From the NCBI GenBank assembly GCA_009843625.1, contig VYDD01000429.1, positions 1 to 20,029 on the forward strand: 20,029 bases of DNA. Reading direction: 5' to 3'. Both the position numbers and the translations under genes were made by a program. The notes under the pieces are model-generated. The model was not told where the DNA came from. It ran no database searches and saw nothing but the letters and a program-made list of their open reading frames with translations. Shown piece after piece: positions 1-8,390 of this stretch; positions within the stretch are counted from its first letter, which is position 1; each line of letters opens with the position of its first letter. This DNA comes from Gammaproteobacteria bacterium (GTDB lineage Bacteria; Gemmatimonadota; Gemmatimonadetes; Longimicrobiales; Gaopeijiaceae).

Positions 1-2
1 GG

Positions 3-203
3 GGCGCCTACCGGGGCGTGCGCGACGGCCGGGAGGGGGGGTGGTGGCGGGGTCCCGGCCTGTCCCTGGCGGTGGACGGACCCGGAGCCTACCGGGTCGA
101 GCTTTACAGGTATTCGGTCCGCGTGGGCCGGCTGGTGTGGAACCTGCGCCCCTGGATCTTCGCCAATCCCGTGCTTGTGCGGCCATCGTCCGGGGGCGGC
201 TGA
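3..203 (+). CDS. C-terminal end of a PHP-domain-like metal-dependent hydrolase (5' truncated)
   Basis: An open frame enters from the left edge and stops at 203, leaving 66 codons. The visible tail contains GAYRVELYRY and, near the end, LRPWIFANPVLVR. This resembles the closing strands of CehA/McbA-type PHP-domain phosphoesterases, which often end with a 'PGxYRVEV ... RPWIxSNPIYV' segment. No catalytic residues are in view, so the assignment rests on this tail alone and activity cannot be judged. A GTG at 18 could be mistaken for a start, but the frame is already open upstream and no ribosome site precedes it. A 210-bp gap separates it from gyrB on the same strand. The family call is from memory of the motif and is moderate. 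Confidence 0.55.
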   Translation, partial: GAYRGVRDGREGGWWRGPGLSLAVDGPGAYRVELYRYSVRVGRLVWNLRPWIFANPVLVRPSSGGG

Positions 204-314
204 CCGCGACCAGTCGATGCGCCCGCGTTTGCCGGTCCCCGCAGCCCCCGCTCGCCCCGCGGAGAGCACGTGGCCGCCATGCTCCGGCGCCGCCCGTCAC
301 GGCCTCTCCGGACA

Positions 315-343
315 TGGCCGAAAACGCTGAAAAATGCTAGATT
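315..343 (+). promoter_or_regulatory. Candidate extended -10 promoter for gyrB
   Basis: In a locally A/T-richer patch upstream of gyrB the sequence TGCTAGATT (335-343) fits an extended -10 element (TGn plus TAGATT). The hexamer 17 bp upstream, TGGCCG (315-320), is a poor -35, as is tolerated with an extended -10. It would give a leader of roughly 60 nt before the gyrB start. The rest of the 204-413 gap shows no gene. Confidence 0.35.
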
Positions 344-413
344 ACAACGTCTTGAAGGCCGTCACCTGCGGTAGTCCGCCGCGCCCCGCATTACCCCCTC
401 CGAAAGGCACCGT

Positions 414-2375
<1,962 letters not shown>

Positions 2376-2381
2376 CGCCGT

Positions 2382-2397
2382 CCGCGGTTATCCGCGG
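2382..2397. terminator. Hairpin between convergent gyrB and abiEii
   Basis: CCGCGG, a TTAT loop and CCGCGG form a perfect 6-bp stem with a 4-nt loop. It starts 6 bases after the gyrB stop and about 24 bases beyond the stop of the convergent abiEii. It has no U-tract on either strand, so it would be a non-canonical or bidirectional terminator at best. Confidence 0.4.
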
Positions 2398-2420
2398 CTC
2401 CCCGCCACGCCCGCGCCCAG

Positions 2421-3221
2421 CTACCCGTCGCCCAGCAACGCCAGCAGATCGTCCCGCCGGGGTATCGTCTGGGATCCCTCGAGAAACGGCGTCACATCGG
2501 CGGTCAGACGTTCCCAGGGCAGCTCCTCCAAACGCCCTGTAACGCTGGCCCTCCAGGCATCCTCGGTCATCGAGACATCCCCTTCGTCACTCTGCCGCAG
2601 GGCGTGGTTGAGCAGCTCCAGGTTGGGCGCCGGCCAATCAGGGTCGCTCAGGTACCAGCCCAGGTCGTACACGTCCCGCCCCTTCGCAAAGGGACGTCGT
2701 AGAACTGCGTGCAGCTTCCCGGCCAGCAGCGACGCGCGATCGTGGTGCCACAGGCGAAGCGTTACGTGTCGGCGCACCAGCCGCGTCGCCGTGCCCGCTC
2801 CGTCCGGTGGGTTGGAATCCACGTCGATCTTGATCGCCAGGGCTTCTTCGCGGTGCGCGGAGAGGCCGTTTTCGAAGAGAATCCCGGGGAACCGGAGCCA
2901 GGCCGCATGAACGGCGGTTCTGGCTCGAAGCGTGCTCCGCACCGTGTACCCTTCGCGGCTGAGTTGTCGGCCGATCGACACGAGCCAGCCGCGAAGGTCG
3001 TACCGCTCCCGGTCCCCTTCCAAGGCGAAATCGAGGTCTTCGGAATAGCGCGGAAGGCCGTAGAGAAAGCGCAGCGCGGTGCCTCCCTGGAAGGCCAGGG
3101 AGTTGAAGGCTCCCGCCCGCTGAAGTCCTTCGAGCACCCGGGCCTGAAGGTACTCCCGGAGCACATTGCGCCCGTGCAGCGGGTCCGCGTCGCGCACCAG
3201 GCGGCGGAGGTGGTCCTTCAT
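2421..3221 (-). CDS. abiEii: AbiEii nucleotidyltransferase toxin (type IV toxin-antitoxin, abortive infection)
   Basis: A 266-aa member of the AbiEii/MenT (DUF1814-type) nucleotidyltransferase toxins. The family blocks growth after phage infection; related MenT enzymes modify tRNA 3' ends. The nucleotidyltransferase signature is intact: GGT at residues 46-48 followed by SEDLDF at 60-65, where D62 and D64 are the expected metal ligands. Further on come an IKIDVD strand and a GKLHAVL...KGRDVYDL segment, typical of the family's third and fourth conserved blocks. The ATG (3219-3221) overlaps the abiEi TGA as ATGA, which is the usual AbiE arrangement and fixes the start. A much longer upstream extension of the same frame (to 3560) is a shadow inside abiEi. 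The substrate cannot be read from sequence. Confidence 0.93.
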   Translation of the reverse strand: MKDHLRRLVRDADPLHGRNVLREYLQARVLEGLQRAGAFNSLAFQGGTALRFLYGLPRYSEDLDFALEGDRERYDLRGWLVSIGRQLSREGYTVRSTLRARTAVHAAWLRFPGILFENGLSAHREEALAIKIDVDSNPPDGAGTATRLVRRHVTLRLWHHDRASLLAGKLHAVLRRPFAKGRDVYDLGWYLSDPDWPAPNLELLNHALRQSDEGDVSMTEDAWRASVTGRLEELPWERLTADVTPFLEGSQTIPRRDDLLALLGDG

Positions 3222-3856
3222 ACTGCTTCGAACACGAGTTCGGAGTCGTCTTCCAGGGACCGCACGTAGCGAGCTGCGCGCATCAGCTTCGGGCTTCGGG
3301 TGGCCGCCGCCATGCCTTCGAGGGATTCTCCGCACAGGGCGTCGAGGTTGAGCCGCAGTCCGTCGATCCAGGCCCGGTCGTCGCCCCCCGGCTGCAGGTA
3401 GGCCAGATCGAGGAACGCCTTCTCGGGAGTCGCGACGAACGCTTCCTGTTCGCCGCCGAGTCCGAGCAGGCGATATCCGTGACGCATCGCGGGTTTCAGG
3501 TGGCGGAAGGAATAGCGCCCGAGCGCCGTCGTCCGCACCTGTGTCCGGCCCGGTCCGCAACTGGTCACTTCCGGCACGAACTCCGGAATCGCACCCGCGA
3601 AGGCGAGCGCCGACAGGCCGCTGACACAGGATCCCGGCGACAGGCGGTTTGCGATCAGGAATGGATGGGGAATCGTCTTCCGGTACGGCGGCGCGAGGGC
3701 GTAAAGCCCGCGACGGAGCTGAATGATCCGCCCGGCCGAACGCCAGCGCGCGAGCTGCCCGAACAAACCCGGGTCGGGCCGCGGCCCCGCCATCAGAAGA
3801 CCGGTCTCGAAGACGGGTTCGTCACCGACGATCTGCAGCAGCTTCGCGAATGTCAT
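3218..3856 (-). CDS. abiEi: AbiEi antitoxin / autorepressor
   Basis: A 212-aa AbiEi-type antitoxin. Residues about 5-58 form the N-terminal winged-helix region, ending in GRIIQLRRGLYAL. The C-terminal part carries SPGSCVSGLSALAFAGAIPE and ATPEKAFLDLAYL, both characteristic of AbiEi. Known family members neutralise AbiEii without a stable complex and repress their own promoter by binding inverted repeats. It is the first gene of the pair and its TGA overlaps the toxin ATG by 4 nt. The ATG at 3854-3856 lies inside one arm of an inverted repeat (3854-3893), so the repressor may cover its own start region. No good Shine-Dalgarno precedes the ATG, which suggests a very short leader. Confidence 0.92.
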   Translation of the reverse strand: MTFAKLLQIVGDEPVFETGLLMAGPRPDPGLFGQLARWRSAGRIIQLRRGLYALAPPYRKTIPHPFLIANRLSPGSCVSGLSALAFAGAIPEFVPEVTSCGPGRTQVRTTALGRYSFRHLKPAMRHGYRLLGLGGEQEAFVATPEKAFLDLAYLQPGGDDRAWIDGLRLNLDALCGESLEGMAAATRSPKLMRAARYVRSLEDDSELVFEAV

Positions 3857-3893
3857 GGCAGAAACTTAGCGGTAGTGCTTATTTACTGCCATG
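3854..3893 (-). promoter_or_regulatory. Inverted-repeat operator/promoter of abiE
   Basis: CATGGCAG (3854-3861) and CTGCCATG (3886-3893) are perfect 8-bp inverted arms with a 24-bp A/T-rich spacer in otherwise GC-rich DNA. On the minus strand the spacer begins with TAAATA, a possible -10. The downstream arm contains the abiEi start codon. AbiEi proteins are known to autoregulate through inverted repeats, so this is the likely operator; that role is inferred. Confidence 0.6.
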
Positions 3894-3903
3894 TGCGGTC
3901 GGG

Positions 3904-4716
3904 CTACGGAGCGTTTCTCCGTCGCGCCGCATTCGCGAGGATCGCCTCCCGGAAGAACGATGCCAGCCCTTCTCCGCGCTTCTCGAAGTACTCCGTGAAT
4001 CGCGGATCGGCGACGTACATGTCCGCCAGGCCCGCGTGCATAGCGTGGCTGCACGGGTAGAACCAGCGGTCGATGTGGCAACGGTGTTCCTCGGCGAGCC
4101 CTCTGGCGGCCCTGCTTGCGGCGTGGGCTCCCTCCTCCAGCAGCCCGGCGAGGCGGGCCATCACGTCCTCGCCCTCGACCTTGATCCGCGTCCAGTCGTC
4201 CTTCGAATAGCGCCGCGTGCGCCGCATCGACTCCTTGTAGGCGTCCGTCCCGCCCCAACGCTCGCGGGCCTCGTCCTCGTACTGCTCGTGGTCGAAGTCC
4301 TCCAACCCCTCGAACATCTGTTCCTTCGCCATCGGTCTCTCCTCCCGCATCGCCTCGAGCGCGCGGTCTACGCCCGCGATGATTCTCTCCGTACGGTGTT
4401 GTCGCTCGCGCAGCAGTTCGCGCTGGGCGATGAGCGCGCGCCGCTGGTCGTACGCCCCCGCGTCCAGCATCTGCCCGATCGCGTCCAGCCCGAACCCCAG
4501 TTCACGCAGCAGCAGGATCTGCCGCAGCCGCTCCAGGTCCTCGTAGCCGTAGAGCCGGTAGCCGTTCTCGGACCGCCGGGACGGCACCAGCAGCCCGATC
4601 CGGTCATAGTGGTGAAGCGCGCGGACGGTGACCTTGGCCAGCGTCGCGACCTCGCCCACGGTGTGGAGTTCATCGTCGGTCGGACTGCTTGCTGCTGGTG
4701 CTCCCTCCGTGTTCAT
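3904..4716 (-). CDS. MerR-family regulator with TipAS-type drug-sensing domain
   Basis: A 270-aa TipA-like transcription activator. Residues ~18-85 are the MerR winged helix (HTVGEVATLAKVTVRALHHYD, then GLLVPSRRSENGYRLYGYEDLERL). A coiled-coil linker runs over ~95-128. The C-terminal TipAS domain starts near 133 and has RERWGGTDAYKES, RYSKDDW and DRWFYPCSHAMHAGLADMYV. In the Streptomyces protein this domain traps thiopeptide-type antibiotics and turns on export genes. Here C213 and C222 are candidates for the ligand-attacking cysteine, though I cannot align the exact position. It lies directly upstream of abiE on the same strand with a 47-bp gap, and no drug pump is adjacent. A MerR-like promoter with a long spacer precedes it, suggesting autoregulation. 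Confidence 0.92.
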   Translation of the reverse strand: MNTEGAPAASSPTDDELHTVGEVATLAKVTVRALHHYDRIGLLVPSRRSENGYRLYGYEDLERLRQILLLRELGFGLDAIGQMLDAGAYDQRRALIAQRELLRERQHRTERIIAGVDRALEAMREERPMAKEQMFEGLEDFDHEQYEDEARERWGGTDAYKESMRRTRRYSKDDWTRIKVEGEDVMARLAGLLEEGAHAASRAARGLAEEHRCHIDRWFYPCSHAMHAGLADMYVADPRFTEYFEKRGEGLASFFREAILANAARRRNAP

Positions 4717-4726
4717 GGAGGGAAGC

Positions 4727-4757
4727 TAAACCCTGACGTAACGGCGGTGTCGTTCAA
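4727..4757 (-). promoter_or_regulatory. MerR-type promoter upstream of the TipA-like regulator
   Basis: On the minus strand TTGAAC (4757-4752) is followed after 19 bp by GGTTTA (4732-4727). The 19-bp spacer, longer than the usual 17, is the hallmark of MerR-controlled promoters. The spacer contains CGTTACG, the centre of a weak dyad (GTTACGTCAGGG on one side). The leader to the ATG at 4716 is about 10-15 nt and carries little Shine-Dalgarno signal. The -10 match is weak, so the exact hexamers are uncertain. Confidence 0.45.
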
Positions 4758-4780
4758 GATCGGATCTTCTTTGGTTTCTT

Positions 4781-4803
4781 GAGCTTACGGGATTGGTAAG
4801 CTC
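4781..4803. other. Possible tyrosine-recombinase core site (attachment-site candidate)
   Basis: GAGCTTAC and GTAAGCTC are perfect 8-bp inverted arms around a 7-bp spacer (gggattg); the match extends two more bases if one G:T pair is allowed. Arm and spacer lengths fit a core-type site for a tyrosine recombinase. It lies 42 bp beyond the integrase stop codon, a usual place for an element end. I found no second copy in the window, and no tRNA is present. A weak terminator for the integrase is the alternative, but no U-tract follows the stem. Confidence 0.4.
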
Positions 4804-4845
4804 GATTCTCGCTGTTTGACTCCCGCCGATTCGTGAGCCTCAGCA

Positions 4846-6006
4846 TCAAGGTCTCCGGCGGGCGTCCAGTGCCTTCCGAAGCTGTCCTTCGTCGGCTCGC
4901 TGGTAGCACTCAAGTACCGTCTTGGCGGTCTTCCAGCCGCCCAACTCGCAGAGCACCTTGAGCGGCTGGTCCATCAGGTCGGAAGCGAACTTCCGCCGCA
5001 ACGAGTGCCAACCGCGCCCGCGCTTCGGTTCGAGCCCCGCCAACGACTGGGCTCTGTACCACCAAACTCGCACCAACGACCGGCCCGCGGACTTCGACGG
5101 ATCCCTCGGCGCGGGCAGAACCGGAGCGTCGTCCTCATGCTCCGAACTCCTCTCCCGCGCCTCGTGCAGGACGGCCAACGCTTCGGCCGTCACCGGCGTC
5201 CGGTGCTCGTAGCCGGTCTTCTCGTGCTCGGCTCTCCACCGCACCACGCCACCCTCGAAGTCGATGTCCGAGAACCGGAGTTGACGGATGGCTCCGATTC
5301 GGTGTCCCGTCTCGTGAGCGAGCACGAGCGCGACGCGGAAGCGCCAGTCCACCTCTTGGGACACCCCAAGAAGCGCCTGGTACTCCTCCTCGGACAACAC
5401 CACCCGCGTAGGGTTCTTCTCCGTTGGCGTCCTGAGACCCCTCAGCGGATTCGACGCGAGCAGGAGCTTGCCCCGCTCGTCTCTGGACTTGGACGCCCAG
5501 TTGAGCACGGCGATCAGGAACTTCAGGTCGTGCTCGATAGTGCGGTCGGACACCGGCCTTCCGCTGGGGCCGATCCTCCCCGACCGGCGCGCCCGGATGA
5601 ACCGGTCCCAATCGCGCTGGGATAGCGTCTCGGGACTCCGGCTCCGCCCGAAGAACCGGAGGAACATCCTCGTCGCGGCCCGGTCGGACCGCTGAGACGC
5701 CTCCGCCTTCGTGGGCGTCACCTCCTCACCGTAGATTTCAAACAGCTTGTCCAGCGTGAGCGGCTCCGGCTCGGCTTCCGCCTCGCCGTTCCGGTCCGGG
5801 CCAACGAACCCGGCGGCGAACTCGTCCGCCTGCCGCTTGGCCAGCCGCCAGTCCCGGTGCTTCAGGGACCGGCTCAGCCTTCGGCCGTTCTCGCGCCACT
5901 CAAGCTGGAACAGGCCGGTTTTCGGATCTGGGAACACCCTCACCCTGTTCCGGCCCCACTCGCCGGCGCCGTAGCTCCGGCGGCTTCTTCTCGTGCGTGC
6001 CATCAT
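4846..6006 (-). CDS. Tyrosine recombinase / phage-type integrase
   Basis: A 386-aa site-specific recombinase that would integrate or excise a mobile element. The N-terminal part (to ~75) is a basic region with a beta-rich arm-binding-like segment (RNRVRVFPDPKTGLFQLEWRE). A SAM-like core-binding domain covers ~84-175 and the catalytic domain ~200-380. All catalytic residues are present: R236 (HETGHRIGAIRQL), K263 (HEKTG), H334 and R337 (HSLRRKF), W358 in the usual His/Trp position (LGGWK) and nucleophile Y368 (VLECYQRA). Two adjacent ATGs exist; a GAGAGG motif lies 6-9 nt upstream, so either could serve. It is not an integron IntI, since the extra IntI domain is absent. A candidate core site lies just past its 3' end and a nested inverted repeat ~180 bp upstream. 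It appears functional. Confidence 0.95.
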   Translation of the reverse strand: MMARTRRSRRSYGAGEWGRNRVRVFPDPKTGLFQLEWRENGRRLSRSLKHRDWRLAKRQADEFAAGFVGPDRNGEAEAEPEPLTLDKLFEIYGEEVTPTKAEASQRSDRAATRMFLRFFGRSRSPETLSQRDWDRFIRARRSGRIGPSGRPVSDRTIEHDLKFLIAVLNWASKSRDERGKLLLASNPLRGLRTPTEKNPTRVVLSEEEYQALLGVSQEVDWRFRVALVLAHETGHRIGAIRQLRFSDIDFEGGVVRWRAEHEKTGYEHRTPVTAEALAVLHEARERSSEHEDDAPVLPAPRDPSKSAGRSLVRVWWYRAQSLAGLEPKRGRGWHSLRRKFASDLMDQPLKVLCELGGWKTAKTVLECYQRADEGQLRKALDARRRP

Positions 6007-6186
6007 TCGATTCCTCTCGATTGACGGACTGCACGATCTGCGCGAACGAAAGCTCGCGTGGCCGGGGGTTTTCCGCTAGCCTTCGGCTGACCGTCTTGGC
6101 ACGGTCGGCCGTCGGTGGGAGGGCGCGGGATCCGGCTTGCGGGGCAGCCGCCACGGCGGCGCTGGTTTCTGCGGTTTGCGGAGCAG

Positions 6187-6224
6187 CAGCCAGATGTTAT
6201 TTTGTTTCACAAAAACTCTGGCTG
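6187..6224. repeat. Nested inverted repeat with A/T-rich centre upstream of the integrase
   Basis: CAGCCAGA (6187-6194) and TCTGGCTG (6217-6224) are perfect 8-bp arms. Inside them TTTTGT (6200-6205) and ACAAAA (6209-6214) form a second inverted pair around TTC. The A/T-rich core stands out sharply from the surrounding GC-rich DNA. It lies ~180 bp upstream of the integrase start. It could be a regulator or recombinase/excisionase binding site, or a terminator-like hairpin. Confidence 0.5.
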
Positions 6225-6241
6225 GCGGATGCCCCCAGACC

Positions 6242-6522
6242 CCCGCAACGACCGTCACGCGTCATATCCATGGGCGCGGAGCGCCGGTGCAGGATCACCG
6301 AATGGCGCACCCAGGCCACGCTGCCACCGCCAGCCGTTCAGTCGGCGAGACCGACGCCTGCACCCGTTCCCGTGGCCCGATCCCTCACCGCGAGGATGTC
6401 GAGTTCCTCGGCCGGAAGCCTGAGACCGAGGGGTACTCCTACCCTCCGGGGGGTCGAGTTCGTGCGTTACATGCGATCTCACGGCCTTGGATCCGCCAAA
6501 CCGTCCGCGAAACGCCCAGAAT
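6242..6522 (+). repeat. Imperfect ~280-bp direct repeat, copy 1
   Basis: This segment aligns end to end with 11488-11767 at about 80% identity (by eye). The first 19 bases, starting CCCGCAACGACC, are identical in the two copies. So are the block CATGGGCGCGGAGCGCCGGT, the block GGATGTCGAGTTCCTC, the block GTCGAGTTCGTGCGTTACA and the end ACGCCCAGAAT. A net 2-nt gap and clustered mismatches would break any shared reading frame, so it does not behave as coding. A perfect GGCGC-GGA-GCGCC stem lies in a conserved block. I do not recognise the repeat; it could be a mobile-element remnant or a structured non-coding unit. Confidence 0.85.
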
Positions 6523-6724
6523 CGCGACCATGCAGCTTCGGTGGGCCGGGACGGCGTGCAAGCGGCCGGACCGCTGAGTTGCGAAGTCAACGCCCCGACC
6601 GGAGACCGGGGGAACCGACGCCGAGGCCGCGGGACCCGGCGATCGCACGCAATCCGCCGGCTTCGGATGTGGGATGAGCCCGGAGCCATCGGCAACTCGG
6701 CTCCCTAGACGACGCCCGCCGCCC

Positions 6725-6741
6725 CGACCGCCAGGCGGTCG
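6725..6741. repeat. 17-bp near-perfect palindrome
   Basis: CGACCGCC and GGCGGTCG are 8-bp perfect arms around a single A. It is followed by another short stem (GCCGC...GCGGC, about 6750-6775) and then the larger structure at 6807-6899. It may be a protein-binding dyad or part of the same structured unit. Confidence 0.5.
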
Positions 6742-6806
6742 TCGAGCGGGTGCTCCGCCGCCTCAAAGCGGCGCTCAAAACGCCTTCCCGCGCAGGGATC
6801 GCTGGT

Positions 6807-6899
6807 TCGGTAGCGACCCGAAAGGGTCGAGGCAGGGGTGCGCAAACACGCCTGCCCTCGAACCCGTAGCAGGCCCTCGGACTGCCGGGTCGCTACCGA
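6807..6899 (+). ncRNA. Candidate structured element with mutually exclusive stems
   Basis: TCGGTAGCGACCC (6807-6819) pairs perfectly over 13 bp with 6887-6899. The same 5' arm can instead fold locally: CGACCC (6814-6819), a GAAA tetraloop and GGGTCG (6824-6829), so the two pairings compete. Between them TCGAG...GCAGG (6827-6835) pairs with CCTGC...CTCGA (6851-6861), with one bulged C, and is capped by GTG/CAC. The nesting and the GNRA loop suggest a folded RNA, but it could also be a DNA-level cruciform or recombination site. The transcribed strand is unknown, and no member of a known RNA family is recognised. Confidence 0.4.
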
Positions 6900-7424
6900 C
6901 CACGCCCTGAGCGCCACTGTGCCACGGGCGACCGGGCGGCGGAGCCGCAAGACGTTGTTGCGCAAGCGGATGGACGGGACATCCAGTGCGCATCGCCAGA
7001 GGCCTAAAGTGCGCATTGGACCCCCATGTCGTTTGCGCGCTCAGGTACGGCTCTAAGTCGGGGCGCGGGCTGCCGTCCAACCCGACTCCGGCGAACTGCA
7101 ACCCCTTGCCCGGCGCTACGGCCATGCAAAGCCCCCAACCCGATCCGCCTCCGAGGACCGAGCCGGGAGTCGTGCCTGCTCGGAAGACAGTGGCCAAGCC
7201 GGGCGACCCACACGAGACACTACGGCGTCTGGAGCGGTCGAGTTCCGGCGGCGCTCTGATCGCTCCGCTCCCTCCCGTGGGGCAGCCGCAAGACCCGGAC
7301 ATTCTCGGCGCCGATTGACAGCCCGCGGAGTGGTCCGACCCAACGCGCCACATCGCCCCTTCGACGTGAGCACGCGCCCAAGGGACTCCGGCTTGAGCTC
7401 CTTCGCCTCCGAGCGCCCGAGATC

Positions 7425-7454
7425 TTGCTTGCAACGCAAGCATGGGTCTAGCTT
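7425..7454 (+). promoter_or_regulatory. fitAB promoter and operator dyad
   Basis: TGCTTGC (7426-7432) and GCAAGCA (7436-7442) are perfect 7-bp arms around AAC. The dyad overlaps a possible -35 TTGCTT (7425-7430), which is followed after 18 bp by TAGCTT (7449-7454). It lies about 40 bp upstream of the antitoxin start. FitA/VapB ribbon-helix-helix antitoxins usually bind such dyads to autoregulate, so this is the likely operator. Confidence 0.5.
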
Positions 7455-7479
7455 TGTTGCCGCGCAAGGAGACACAGCC

Positions 7480-7722
7480 ATGGCAAGCATCACGATCCGC
7501 AACCTCGACGACGACATACGGACCCGCCTGCGGGTCCAAGCGGCCGGCAACGGCCATTCGATGGAGGAGGAGGTGAGACAGATCCTTCGCAAGGCCGTCG
7601 GGCGTGCGAAGAGATCCCGGGACCTGACGACCATCATCCGATCCTACTTTGGGCCGGAGAACGGGGTGGAGCTGGAATTGCCCGAGCGCGATCCGGCGCG
7701 TGAGCCGCCGAGCTTCGAGTAG
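7480..7722 (+). CDS. FitA-like ribbon-helix-helix antitoxin
   Basis: An 80-aa antitoxin of the FitA/VapB (Arc-type) family. The N-terminal strand and two helices (MASITIRNLDDDIRTRLRVQ, then GHSMEEEVRQILRKAV) make a ribbon-helix-helix DNA-binding dimer. The C-terminal tail (about 50-80) should wrap the toxin active site. The ATG at 7480 is chosen because AAGGAG lies 8 nt upstream and the protein begins with the canonical strand; a longer frame from 7315 is not needed. The PIN-domain toxin follows after 11 bp on the same strand, and a 17-bp dyad upstream suggests autoregulation. The FitA label over other VapB types rests on the first 40 residues. Confidence 0.93.
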   Translation: MASITIRNLDDDIRTRLRVQAAGNGHSMEEEVRQILRKAVGRAKRSRDLTTIIRSYFGPENGVELELPERDPAREPPSFE

Positions 7723-7733
7723 GTCCGAGAGCC

Positions 7734-8159
7734 ATGTCCACGCTGCTTGACACCAACGTCGTCTCCGAACTGATGCGCGAGTCGCCCGAACCCGCCGTCG
7801 CGCGCTGGGTCTCGGGGCATCCCGTGGAGGACCTGTTCCTGTCGGCCGTGAGCGAAGCGGAGTTGCGCTACGGCGCCGCCATCCTCCCGATGGGCCGACG
7901 CCGCGAGACGCTCTTCTTCAAGATCGAGGCGATGCTGAGAGACGCCTTCGAGGACCGGGTGCTCCCGTTCGACAGCGATGCCGCTCGTGCCTACGGTCAC
8001 ATTGCGGCCGCGCGCCGCTCTGCCGGGCGTCCCGTGGCTTCGGCGGATTGCCAGATCGCGGCAATCGCGGCGGCTCGCCGCATGAGGCTGGCGACGCGCA
8101 ACGTTCGCGATTTCGAGGACATGGGGATCGAGATCGTGGACCCTTGGGCGGGGGAATGA
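7734..8159 (+). CDS. FitB/VapC-like PIN-domain ribonuclease toxin
   Basis: A 141-aa PIN-domain toxin, a metal-dependent RNase held inactive by the preceding antitoxin. Acidic active-site residues are in place: D6 in LLDTNVVSEL, E43 in SEAELRYG, D105 in VASADCQIAAIA, and the C-terminal ATRNVRDF with N123 and D126. Length and order match FitB/VapC. It lies 11 bp after the antitoxin on the same strand, with GAGAG upstream of the ATG. All catalytic positions look intact, so it is probably functional. The RNA target cannot be predicted. Confidence 0.95.
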   Translation: MSTLLDTNVVSELMRESPEPAVARWVSGHPVEDLFLSAVSEAELRYGAAILPMGRRRETLFFKIEAMLRDAFEDRVLPFDSDAARAYGHIAAARRSAGRPVASADCQIAAIAAARRMRLATRNVRDFEDMGIEIVDPWAGE

Positions 8160-8390
8160 GCGCCTCCGGCACTGGCTTGTCTACCGTGCGTCCGATGCCC
8201 CGTGAACACCCGTTCTCCTGCAATCTTGTCGGCGACCATGCCTCTGCGTGGGGCTTGGGGGCTTGCGAAAGGAAGGGAAGTGAGGGTTGATTTGTTGTCA
8301 CGGGTGGCTCGGTGGCCGGCGGCGGGGTGCGGTCTTGCCGTCACTGACACCGCGACGCGAACCCAAAGGCGGCGGTGCAGAAAGGACACG

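Larger units (their letters stand above)
6007..7479. other. Gene-poor, hairpin-rich region between integrase and fitAB
   Basis: About 1.47 kb with no convincing gene on either strand. The open frames present are long only because of high GC; none shows domain motifs, a good ribosome site or a signal peptide. It contains a nested inverted repeat (6187-6224), the first copy of a ~280-bp direct repeat (6242-6522), a near-perfect palindrome (6725-6741), a large stem-loop set (6807-6899) and the fitAB operator (7426-7442). The stretch 6910-7420 shows nothing I can assign. Confidence 0.6.

Noticed and set aside
3222..3560. N-terminal extension of the abiEii frame
   Set aside because: It overlaps abiEi entirely. 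The ATGA junction and family length put the start at 3221.
4804..4845. tRNA 3' end as the integration target
   Set aside because: GTTTGACTCCCGCC resembles a T-arm, but no matching stem, acceptor arm or rest of a tRNA is present.
5900..6154. 84-aa minus-strand ORF overlapping the integrase start
   Set aside because: A possible excisionase was considered, but it overlaps the integrase by over 100 bp and shows no helix-turn-helix signature.
6242..6522. Group II intron or known insertion-sequence end
   Set aside because: No domain V-like hairpin, reverse transcriptase, transposase or terminal inverted repeats were found at the repeat edges.
6775..7557. 260-aa minus-strand ORF
   Set aside because: It crosses the fitAB operator and antitoxin start antisense, has no motifs and is low-complexity, a GC artefact.
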